This document shows, piece by piece, positions 44,230 through 52,197 of a stretch of DNA of 64,000 bases. Location: positions 62,001 to 126,000 of the forward strand of contig NZ_PGGO01000010.1 in the NCBI RefSeq assembly GCF_003010955.1, read 5' to 3'. This DNA is from Phyllobacterium brassicacearum (GTDB taxonomy: Bacteria > Pseudomonadota > Alphaproteobacteria > Rhizobiales > Rhizobiaceae). A program made the position numbers and the translations under genes. Numbering within the stretch: position 1 is the stretch's first letter; every line of letters starts with the position of its first letter. The notes below the pieces were generated by a model that searched no databases, was not told the origin of the DNA, and worked only from the letters and a program-made list of their open reading frames with translations.

Positions 44230-46148
44230 CGCGGCGCACCCTTCTTGGCACCTTCGGCCTCGGTGCTATCGGGCTTACAATGCTGCCGGATCTGGTGCAC
44301 GCCGCTGACCGGGAGCTTGAGCCGGAATATCTGGATGAACAGCTTAGGGCTCGCAGCCTGCCCCCGCTTTCCGAACGCCTTCCGAAACGGCCGCGGATCG
44401 TTGGCCTCAAGGCCATGGGGCGAACACCAGGCAGGTATGGCGGAACGGTCCGCACCATTATCGGCAGCGGCAAAGATGTCCGGTTGATGACGATCTATGG
44501 TTACGCGAGGCTGGTTGGCTACGACGAGCATCTCGTCTTCCAACCCGATATTCTCGAAGCCTTCCAGTCGGAGAACGACACCGTCTTCAGCTTTACCATC
44601 CGCGACGGACACAAATGGTCTGACGGTTCGCCGCTGACCACGGATGATTTCCGTTATTGGTGGGAAGATGTGCTGCTCAACAAAGATCTCACGCCAGGCG
44701 GCGGCTCGCTTGACCTGCGTGTCGACGGAAATCTGCCGCGCTTCGAGGTGCTTGACGCGCTGACGGTCCGCTATTCCTGGGAAAGGCCGAATCCGAATTT
44801 CCTGCCAAGCCTCGCCGGTCCGCAGCCGCTCATCATTGTCGGACCCTCTGCCTATCTCAAGCAGTTCCACAAGAAACACCAGGACGAGTTCAGGCTTGCC
44901 GCGCTGATGAAGGAAAATCGCGTAAAGAAATGGGCTGACCTCCATATCAAGATGTCGCGCGAATACCGGCCGGAAAACCCTGATCTTCCGACGCTCTATC
45001 CTTGGCGCAATACCACCGCGCCGCCGGCAGAACAGTTCATTTTCGAGCGCAATCCTTACTTTCATCGCGTCGACGAGAACGGTCGGCAGTTGCCCTATAT
45101 CGACCGGTTCATCCTTAATGTCAGTTCGTCATCCATCATACCTGCAAAGACCGGTGCGGGCGAAAGCGACCTGCAGGCGAACGGCATCGATTTCACTGAC
45201 TATACCTTCCTGAAAGATGCCGAGGACCGTTACCCCGTAAAGGTTGATCTGTGGAAGGTCACGCGCGGCTCGCGGGTGGCGATCCTCCCCAATCTCAATT
45301 GCGGAGACGAAGGCTGGCGTGCCCTGTTTCGCGATGTCCGCGTGCGGCGTGCCCTGTCTCTTGCTATCGACCGGCATGAAATCAACATGGCGGTGTTCTA
45401 CGGTCTGGGTACGGCCAGCGCCGATACGGTTTTGCCTGAAAGTCCGCTGTACAAACCTGAATACGCCAATGCGTGGATCGATCACGATCCGGAGAAGGCC
45501 AATCAGTTGCTCGATGAGGTGGGCCTGCATAACCGCAACGATGACGGTTTCAGACTGCTTCCAGACGGGCGTCCGGCGGAAATAACAATCGAAACGCCCG
45601 GCGAAAGCACGCTCGACACGGATGTGCTGGAGTTGGTGACCGATCACTGGCGCAAGATCGGCATTGCACTGTTCACCCATACCTCGCAACGCGACATTTT
45701 CCGCAGCCGCGCCCAGGCTGGCCACATCATGATGTCCATCTGGTACGGAATTGAGAATGGAGTTCCAACCGCCGACATGAACCCCCAGCAACTGGCCCCA
45801 ACGTCGGACGATCAGTTGCAATGGCCAATCTGGGGAATGCATTATCTATCGCTTGGACAGAATGGTAAGGCGCCGGATCTTCCTGAAGCGATGGAATTGG
45901 TCAAGCTGCAAAACAGCTGGCGCGAATCTTCGAACATGCCCGAGCGGACTGCCATCTGGCAGAAGATGCTCTCCATTTTCACTGACCAGGTATTTTCCAT
46001 CGGCCTCATCAACGGCACGCTGCAGCCAGTTCTCCGCACGGCGCGCTTGCAGAACGTTCCGAGGAATGGGCTCTACGGCTTCGATCCGACCAGCTATTTT
46101 GGCATTTACATGCCTGACACCTTCTGGCTCAGTGAGGAGCAGGTCTAG
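44223..46148 (+). CDS. Peptide-type ABC importer, Tat-exported solute-binding protein
   Basis: Family 5 solute-binding protein that delivers peptide-like ligands to the permeases at 46150 and 47145. It starts at GTG 44223, overlapping the ATPase gene by 7 nt. The N terminus is a twin-arginine signal ([19 protein letters not shown]), so the protein is exported folded. The 641 residues, with FTIRDGHKWSDGSPLTTDDF near 122-141 and VRRALSLAIDRHEINMAVFY near 375, are long for the family and closest to YejA-like binding proteins. Ligand unknown. Confidence 0.9.
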   Translation: MVTRRTLLGTFGLGAIGLTMLPDLVHAADRELEPEYLDEQLRARSLPPLSERLPKRPRIVGLKAMGRTPGRYGGTVRTIIGSGKDVRLMTIYGYARLVGYDEHLVFQPDILEAFQSENDTVFSFTIRDGHKWSDGSPLTTDDFRYWWEDVLLNKDLTPGGGSLDLRVDGNLPRFEVLDALTVRYSWERPNPNFLPSLAGPQPLIIVGPSAYLKQFHKKHQDEFRLAALMKENRVKKWADLHIKMSREYRPENPDLPTLYPWRNTTAPPAEQFIFERNPYFHRVDENGRQLPYIDRFILNVSSSSIIPAKTGAGESDLQANGIDFTDYTFLKDAEDRYPVKVDLWKVTRGSRVAILPNLNCGDEGWRALFRDVRVRRALSLAIDRHEINMAVFYGLGTASADTVLPESPLYKPEYANAWIDHDPEKANQLLDEVGLHNRNDDGFRLLPDGRPAEITIETPGESTLDTDVLELVTDHWRKIGIALFTHTSQRDIFRSRAQAGHIMMSIWYGIENGVPTADMNPQQLAPTSDDQLQWPIWGMHYLSLGQNGKAPDLPEAMELVKLQNSWRESSNMPERTAIWQKMLSIFTDQVFSIGLINGTLQPVLRTARLQNVPRNGLYGFDPTSYFGIYMPDTFWLSEEQV

Positions 46149-46149
46149 C

Positions 46150-47148
46150 ATGCTGCGTTATATCCTTTGGCGCATCGCCGCCATGATCCCTACTTTGCTT
46201 ATCATCTCTGCTCTGGTCTTCATTATCATCGAACTGCCACCCGGAAATTTCCTGGACAGCCAGATCGCCGAAATGCAAGCTCAGGGCGAGACCGTAAACC
46301 TTCAGGACCTGGAGGAACTGCGCCATCAATATGGTTTCGATCAACCTCCTGTACTGCGCTATTTCAATTGGCTCGGCGGCATGCTGCACGGCGATTTTGG
46401 CTATTCGTTCGAGTATCAGTTGCCGGTCAGCGAAGTGGTCGGTGACCGCCTCTGGCTAACGGTTCTTGTATCTTTCGTTACCATTTTGTTCACATGGTTG
46501 CTCGCTTTTCCGATCGGCATGTATTCGGCCACGCACCAGTATAGTTGGAGCGATTACGGCCTCACCTTCCTTGGCCTCCTTGGTATTGCCATTCCGAACT
46601 TCATGCTGGCGCTGATCCTGATGTACTTCGCCAATATCTGGTTCGGCACGTCCATTGGTCATCTGATGGACCAGAAATTTCTGGGCGAGCCCATGAGCTG
46701 GGAAAAGGCGCGGTCCATCCTTTCCCATTTATGGATACCAGTCATCATCGTTGGTACGGCGGGCACGGCCGGCATGATCAGGCGTCTGCGCGCCAATCTT
46801 TTGGATGAACTACAAAAGCAATATGTGATGACAGCGCGCGCCAAAGGGCTTCATCCATTCAAAACGCTGGTCAAATATCCTTTGCGCATGGCACTGAATT
46901 TCTTTGTCTCCGATATCGGGTCGATATTGCCGTCGATCATTTCCGGAGCTGAGATCACCGCCATCGTCCTCTCTCTGGAAACCACAGGACCAATGCTCAT
47001 CAAGGCCCTGCAGAGCCAGGACATGTATCTTGCAGGCTCATTCCTAATGTTCCTCGCTTTCCTGACGGTAATCGGCGTCCTGATATCCGACATTGCACTG
47101 GCCTTTCTCGATCCACGCATTCGACTGGCCGGGAGAAGCACCAAGTGA
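46150..47148 (+). CDS. Peptide-type ABC importer, inner-membrane permease 1 (DppB/YejB type)
   Basis: The 332-residue permease starts at ATG 46150, just after the binding-protein stop. It begins with MLRYILWRIAAMIPTLLIIS, has a periplasmic stretch, then six helices with the coupling motif around VMTARAKGLHPFKTLVKYPL. It overlaps the next permease by 4 nt (GTGA). Confidence 0.93.
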   Translation: MLRYILWRIAAMIPTLLIISALVFIIIELPPGNFLDSQIAEMQAQGETVNLQDLEELRHQYGFDQPPVLRYFNWLGGMLHGDFGYSFEYQLPVSEVVGDRLWLTVLVSFVTILFTWLLAFPIGMYSATHQYSWSDYGLTFLGLLGIAIPNFMLALILMYFANIWFGTSIGHLMDQKFLGEPMSWEKARSILSHLWIPVIIVGTAGTAGMIRRLRANLLDELQKQYVMTARAKGLHPFKTLVKYPLRMALNFFVSDIGSILPSIISGAEITAIVLSLETTGPMLIKALQSQDMYLAGSFLMFLAFLTVIGVLISDIALAFLDPRIRLAGRSTK

Positions 47149-48320
47149 CGGCGCCGCTTCCCTCCCCCGGCGCGCCCTTGCAGCATTATGTCTCGACGGC
47201 GCCGTTCGATCCAATGTCCGTCGAAGTGATGACGGACGAACAGGCGAAGATTCATCTTGCTTCGCAGACCAGGTTGATGTGGTGGAAGTTCAAGCGCCAC
47301 AAGCTCGCCCTCGCATCGGGCATTTTTCTGCTCCTGCTCTACGGCATGATCATTATTGCCGAGTTCCTTGCCCCCTATAACCTGCACACGCGCAATGTGG
47401 ATTTCATCCACTCCCCGCCCCAGCGGGTTCGTCTGTTCCATGAGGGTCAGTTCGTCGGTCCATTTGTCTATGGCCGCACGATGCAACTCGACCTCAAAAC
47501 GCTCAAGCGCAACTACACGGAGAACAGGAAAGACGTCGAACCGATCCGCTTCTTTTGCCGTGGCGACAGCTATCGCTTCTGGGGCCTCGTGGAGAGCAAC
47601 ATCCATCTCGTCTGTCCCGCAAAGGACGGACAGATGTTTCTGCTTGGAACGGACCGACTTGGCCGGGATGTCCTTTCCCGCATCATTTATGGTGCGCGCA
47701 TTTCGTTGTCCATAGGGTTGATCGGCATCACCATCAGTTTCGTTCTTGGCATCATCATTGGTGGACTTGCCGGTTACCATGGGGGACTTTTTGACCTACT
47801 GGTGCAACGCGTCATCGAGGTGTTGCAATCCTTGCCTAGCCTGCCGTTGTGGATGGCGCTGGCAGCGATCATGCCGGTAACATGGAGCCCGATTCTAATC
47901 TATTTCGGCATCACCATCATTCTGGGCATGCTCGACTGGACAGGGCTTGCCCGCTCCGTACGCTCCAAGCTTCTGGCTTTGCGCGAGGAAGACTATGTCC
48001 TGGCGGCGCAGCTTATGGGCGCGAAAAGCCCGCGCATCATTGGGCGGCATCTTGTCCCCGGCTTCATGTCGCATTTGATCGCCACAGCCACCATTTCCAT
48101 TCCTGGAATGATATTGGGCGAAACAGCGTTGAGTTTTCTCGGTCTCGGCCTCAGACCGCCCATCACGAGTTGGGGTATTCTCCTCACCGAGGCCCGCAGC
48201 GTCAGCGTTATCGCCTTTTATCCCTGGCTGCTGTTTCCAATGATTCCGGTCATTCTTGTTATTCTTGCATTCAATTTCTTGGGAGATGGGTTGCGCGATG
48301 CCGCCGATCCATACAGATAA
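47145..48320 (+). CDS. Peptide-type ABC importer, permease 2 with large periplasmic insertion
   Basis: The 391-residue protein starts at GTG 47145. One helix at about 57-77 is followed by a periplasmic segment of over 100 residues (about 80-185, including VRLFHEGQFVGPFVYGRTMQ and FFCRGDSYRFWGLVESNIHL) before the core begins at LLGTDRLGRDVLSRIIYGAR. The coupling motif DYVLAAQLMGAKSPRIIGRH is intact. A long loop also occurs in YejE-like permeases. It closes the importer operon. Confidence 0.92.
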   Translation: MTAPLPSPGAPLQHYVSTAPFDPMSVEVMTDEQAKIHLASQTRLMWWKFKRHKLALASGIFLLLLYGMIIIAEFLAPYNLHTRNVDFIHSPPQRVRLFHEGQFVGPFVYGRTMQLDLKTLKRNYTENRKDVEPIRFFCRGDSYRFWGLVESNIHLVCPAKDGQMFLLGTDRLGRDVLSRIIYGARISLSIGLIGITISFVLGIIIGGLAGYHGGLFDLLVQRVIEVLQSLPSLPLWMALAAIMPVTWSPILIYFGITIILGMLDWTGLARSVRSKLLALREEDYVLAAQLMGAKSPRIIGRHLVPGFMSHLIATATISIPGMILGETALSFLGLGLRPPITSWGILLTEARSVSVIAFYPWLLFPMIPVILVILAFNFLGDGLRDAADPYR

Positions 48321-48396
48321 GACCGATAAGTTTGCATTCTCATAGCTGGTTCGAGTGCACTGCGCGGGTCAACCCGCAAAACAGAGGGTTTTGACC

Positions 48397-49608
48397 ATGA
48401 TGCGGCGTTTCGAAGATGCTCGGATCCTGATGTACAGTCACGATACATTTGGCCTTGGCCATTTGCGGCGGTGCAGGACAATTGCCCACTCGCTCGTCGA
48501 GGATTACCGCGGGTTGAACATCCTCATTATCTCCGGCGCGACGATCGCCGGCGCTTTCGACTACCGGGCGCGCGTCGATTTCGTGAAGGTGCCGAGCGTG
48601 ATCAAGCTGCGCAACGGCGAATATACCTCCCTTGCACGGCATATCGACCTGCACGACACGTTGAAGATGCGCCAGTCGATCATCCGGCATACGGCGGAAA
48701 CCTTCCAACCCGATATTTTCATCGTCGACAAGGAGCCGATGGGCCTGAAGGGCGAAGTCGAGGAAACCCTTGCCTATTTGAAATCGCGTGGGACGATGCT
48801 TGTGCTCGGATTGCGCGAAGTCATGGACGCTCCGCATCTGCTCGAAGCAGAGTGGAAGAACAACAACGTGATGCGGAAGATCGATCAGTTCTATGACACT
48901 GTATGGGTCTATGGACCACCGGATTTCTACGACCCTCTCGTTGATCTCGATGTGCCCGCCAGCGTGCGTGAAAAGATGAAATTTGTCGGCTTCCTGCAGC
49001 GCAGCCTGTCGAACGATCAGGCACCCACGCACGTTCCGGAGGGCGAGTATATTCTGGTCACGACGGGCGGCGGCGGCGATGGTGCCGACCTCGTACACAA
49101 TGTCATCCACGCCTATCAGCAGGATCCTACATTGCAGCACAAGGCGTTCATTGTCCTTGGTCCCTATATGCCCGCCAAGCAGCGTGCAAAGCTTGTGAAG
49201 AAAGGGAGCAAGATCCCCTATATCCAGGTCATCGAGTTCGACAATCGCATGGAAGAGCTCATCGCTGGGGCAAAGGCTGTGGTTGCGATGGGCGGGTACA
49301 ATACCTATTGCGAGATCCTGTCCTTCGACAAGCCGGCGCTCATCGTGCCACGTGTTTCGCCGCGCGAAGAGCAACTGATCCGGGCGCAGCGTGCTTCCGA
49401 ACTTGGCCTGATCGAGATGCTCCTGCCCGAGGCAGCGGAGGATCCCTTGCGCCTCGCGGAGGTACTCAAACGCCTGCCGGACAGGGCACCGCCATCGCAA
49501 ACCGGCAAGGGCGACGGCATGCGGCTGGAAGGTCTCGTCCACATTTCCGAAATTGTCGGCGACTGGCTGGATGAACGCGAACAACCGCTTCCTGCCGTCG
49601 CGGAATAA
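48397..49608 (+). CDS. MurG-like glycosyltransferase, paralogue 1
   Basis: The ATG at 48397 is chosen because AGAGGG lies about 8 nt before it (403 residues). The protein has two Rossmann-like halves typical of GT-B enzymes: the N-terminal nucleotide-sugar-family loop FGLGHLRRCRTIAHSL and the C-terminal AMGGYNTYCEILSFDKPALI. It resembles GT28/MurG-type transferases, but it is not MurG. The protein at 50876 is a diverged paralogue. Acceptor and donor unknown; role in a surface glycan is inferred from neighbours. Confidence 0.82.
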   Translation: MMRRFEDARILMYSHDTFGLGHLRRCRTIAHSLVEDYRGLNILIISGATIAGAFDYRARVDFVKVPSVIKLRNGEYTSLARHIDLHDTLKMRQSIIRHTAETFQPDIFIVDKEPMGLKGEVEETLAYLKSRGTMLVLGLREVMDAPHLLEAEWKNNNVMRKIDQFYDTVWVYGPPDFYDPLVDLDVPASVREKMKFVGFLQRSLSNDQAPTHVPEGEYILVTTGGGGDGADLVHNVIHAYQQDPTLQHKAFIVLGPYMPAKQRAKLVKKGSKIPYIQVIEFDNRMEELIAGAKAVVAMGGYNTYCEILSFDKPALIVPRVSPREEQLIRAQRASELGLIEMLLPEAAEDPLRLAEVLKRLPDRAPPSQTGKGDGMRLEGLVHISEIVGDWLDEREQPLPAVAE

Positions 49609-49625
49609 CGTCTGGTTTCATTCGC

Positions 49626-50879
49626 ATGCATTCGCCTCTCATACGCCGCAAGACCCTGGTCGTCCTCAAGGGTTATCCGCGGCTGTCGGAAACCTTTATT
49701 GCCCAGGAACTGCTGGGGCTGGAGCGCGCCGGGTTTGACCTCACCCTCATCTCCATGCGCAAACCGACCGACAAGAAGCGCCATCCCATCCACGACGAGA
49801 TCAAGGCGCACGTCGTCTATCTGCCGGAGTACCTGCATCAGGAACCCATTCGGGTCTTGCGTGCCCTCTTCGCCAGCTGGAAAAAACCGAACTTCAAGCC
49901 TCTGCTCAAACGATTCTGGGCGGATCTGCGCCGCGATGTTTCGCGTAATCGTTTCCGCCGTCTCGGCCAGGCGCTTGTCCTCGCCCATGAATGGCCGGAC
50001 GCAGGCGAATGGTTGCACGCACATTTCATCCACACGCCGGCCTCCGTCACGGCCTACACGAGCATCCTGACCGGCGTACCGTGGACCTGCTCGGCCCATG
50101 CCAAGGACATCTGGACGTCCCAGGATTGGGAGCTGACGGAAAAGCTTGCCGACGCGCGCTGGAGCGTGACTTGTACGCGCTCCGGCTTCGAGCATATGCG
50201 CGAGCTCACGGATCGCAAAGACAATGTGCATCTCAGCTATCACGGTCTGGACCTTGCCCGGTTTGGTCATTTCGACACCCCTCGCTCGAGCCGCGATGGA
50301 TCGAACCGAGCCGATCCGGTTCAGATTTTGAGCGTAGGCCGTGCCGTGCCAAAGAAGGGCTATGACGTGCTTCTGCACGCCCTCGCGCTGCTTCCAGCCA
50401 AACTCCACTGGCGGTTCGTACATATCGGCGGCGGTGACCAGCTGGCCAAACTCAAGCCGCTGGCGGCGGAGCTCGGCATTGCTGACCGCATCACCTGGAA
50501 AGGCGCGCTCGCCCAGGAGGAAGTGCTGGAGCATTACCGTGGCGCCGACGTTTTTGCCCTCGCCTGCCGCGTAGCGGAAGATGGTGATCGTGACGGTCTG
50601 CCCAATGTCCTGGTCGAGGCATCGAGCCAGAACCTCGTCTGCATATCGACCAGCATTTCGGGCATTCCCGAACTTTTGACCGGCGGTGAAAATGGCTTTG
50701 TCGTCCCGCCGGATGACCCGCGGCTGCTCGCCGTTGCCCTAGAACACGCCATTCGCGAGCCGGACTTGCGTCACCGCCTCGGGCGCGCTGCAGAAAGTCG
50801 CGTTCGCGAACACTTCGATCACAATTCAAGCATCCGCCAGCTCACCCGCCTGTTCGAAAGCGAGTGGCAAAAAGCATGA
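49626..50879 (+). CDS. GT4 glycosyltransferase (WcaL/AmsK-like)
   Basis: Predicted retaining GT4 enzyme of exopolysaccharide assembly. The 417 residues begin with the acceptor-side RKTLVVLKGYPRLSETFIAQ, as in WcaL-type transferases, have LSVGRAVPKKGYDVLLHALA near 238 and the GT4 E(x7)E motif region DGLPNVLVEASSQNLVCIST near 322-341. It lies between the two MurG-like paralogues and overlaps the second by 4 nt. Confidence 0.9.
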   Translation: MHSPLIRRKTLVVLKGYPRLSETFIAQELLGLERAGFDLTLISMRKPTDKKRHPIHDEIKAHVVYLPEYLHQEPIRVLRALFASWKKPNFKPLLKRFWADLRRDVSRNRFRRLGQALVLAHEWPDAGEWLHAHFIHTPASVTAYTSILTGVPWTCSAHAKDIWTSQDWELTEKLADARWSVTCTRSGFEHMRELTDRKDNVHLSYHGLDLARFGHFDTPRSSRDGSNRADPVQILSVGRAVPKKGYDVLLHALALLPAKLHWRFVHIGGGDQLAKLKPLAAELGIADRITWKGALAQEEVLEHYRGADVFALACRVAEDGDRDGLPNVLVEASSQNLVCISTSISGIPELLTGGENGFVVPPDDPRLLAVALEHAIREPDLRHRLGRAAESRVREHFDHNSSIRQLTRLFESEWQKA

Positions 50880-52006
50880 TCGCGCCGCGTGTCTTCTTCT
50901 ACGTCCAGCATCTTCTTGGGATCGGCCATCTCGCGCGGGCCAGCCGCATTGCCGTCGCGCTTGCGTCAGACAAATTCGAAGTAACGGTTGTCACCGGCGG
51001 ATCGCAGGTTCCCGGCTTTCCGGGACCTGACGTCAAGTCCGTTGTGCTGCCGGCACTGCTTGCCGGCAATGCAGGGTTCTCCGGCCTTGCCGATCAACAG
51101 GGCAACCCGGTCGACGAAGAATTCCTTCACCGCCGCCGCGAGCTGCTCCTCGAAGCCTTACACCAGGCCCGTCCGGATATTGTCATCATAGAAGCCTTCC
51201 CCTTCGGGCGCCGGCAAATGCGCTTCGAGCTTCTCCCCTTGCTCGACGCCATCGAAGCGATGACCCCACGTCCCAAACTCCTGACGTCCGTACGCGATAT
51301 CCTCCAGGAGCGCACGAAGCCGGGCCGCGATGAAGAGACCGTCAGCCTCGTCAAAGCGCATTTCGACCATGTCCTCGTCCACGGTGATCCTTCCTTCGTG
51401 ACCCTGCCGGAAACATTTCCACTTACACGGGAGATTGCCGAAAAAATCATCTATACCGGGCTTGTCGCCGGGCCGATCCCGCCTCCGCCCGCCGAAGTTT
51501 TCGACATCGTCGTTTCTGCCGGTGGTGGAGCCGTGGGTCTGGATCTCGTTCGCTCGGCACTCGAGGCCGCCAGACGATTGGACTTTCGCGGATCATGGTG
51601 TCTGATCACCGGACCGAACTTACCAGAACGTGACTTCGTGGACCTGTCGGCGGAAGCGCCAGACAATGTCACCCTTGTGCGCTTCCGCAGGGATTTTCCG
51701 TCTTTGCTGAGGGGTGCGGAATTGTCAATTTCGCAGGCTGGTTATAACACGGTTTGCGATATTCTGCAGGCGCAGTGCCGTTCAATTCTCGTCCCCTTTA
51801 CCGCCGGCGGCGAAACTGAACAAAGCGTTCGGGCAGCGCGCCTGGAAGCCCTTGGCCTGGCCATCGCGCTGCCGGAGAACGGCTTGAACGCTGATATCCT
51901 TGGAACTGCGATCAAGCGAGCCTTGGCCGGCCCGAACCCGCCTGCGCACAAGCTCGACCTGAGCGGCGCACAGCGCACGGCCGAAGCGTTGCGCAGAATG
52001 ATTTAA
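50876..52006 (+). CDS. MurG-like glycosyltransferase, paralogue 2
   Basis: The ATG at 50876 overlaps the GT4 stop (ATGA) and gives 376 residues. The layout matches paralogue 1: LLGIGHLARASRIAVALAS at the N terminus, SAGGGAVGLDLVRSALEAAR at the domain hinge, and SQAGYNTVCDILQAQCRSIL in the donor-binding half. Product and specificity unknown. Confidence 0.82.
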   Translation: MIAPRVFFYVQHLLGIGHLARASRIAVALASDKFEVTVVTGGSQVPGFPGPDVKSVVLPALLAGNAGFSGLADQQGNPVDEEFLHRRRELLLEALHQARPDIVIIEAFPFGRRQMRFELLPLLDAIEAMTPRPKLLTSVRDILQERTKPGRDEETVSLVKAHFDHVLVHGDPSFVTLPETFPLTREIAEKIIYTGLVAGPIPPPPAEVFDIVVSAGGGAVGLDLVRSALEAARRLDFRGSWCLITGPNLPERDFVDLSAEAPDNVTLVRFRRDFPSLLRGAELSISQAGYNTVCDILQAQCRSILVPFTAGGETEQSVRAARLEALGLAIALPENGLNADILGTAIKRALAGPNPPAHKLDLSGAQRTAEALRRMI

Positions 52007-52197
52007 TCCTGGTGTCATAGAAAACGTTCCGCGCATCACGCAAGGCAATTGACAAGCCAACTTGAGAACCCATGTCATATAGCGTTCATGGTTTGGATGC
52101 TGTAGGCTAAAGCGATTCAATCATGGAGTTCGTCCATGTGCTCTTCAAACGTTTCAATAGTTGAAATTTCCGCTGAATTCACAGCTGACGGTCATTG

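Noticed and set aside
48364-48377. GCGGGT-CA-ACCCGC inverted repeat before the first MurG-like gene as a terminator
   Set aside because: Two-base loop and no T tract; cannot be told from chance.
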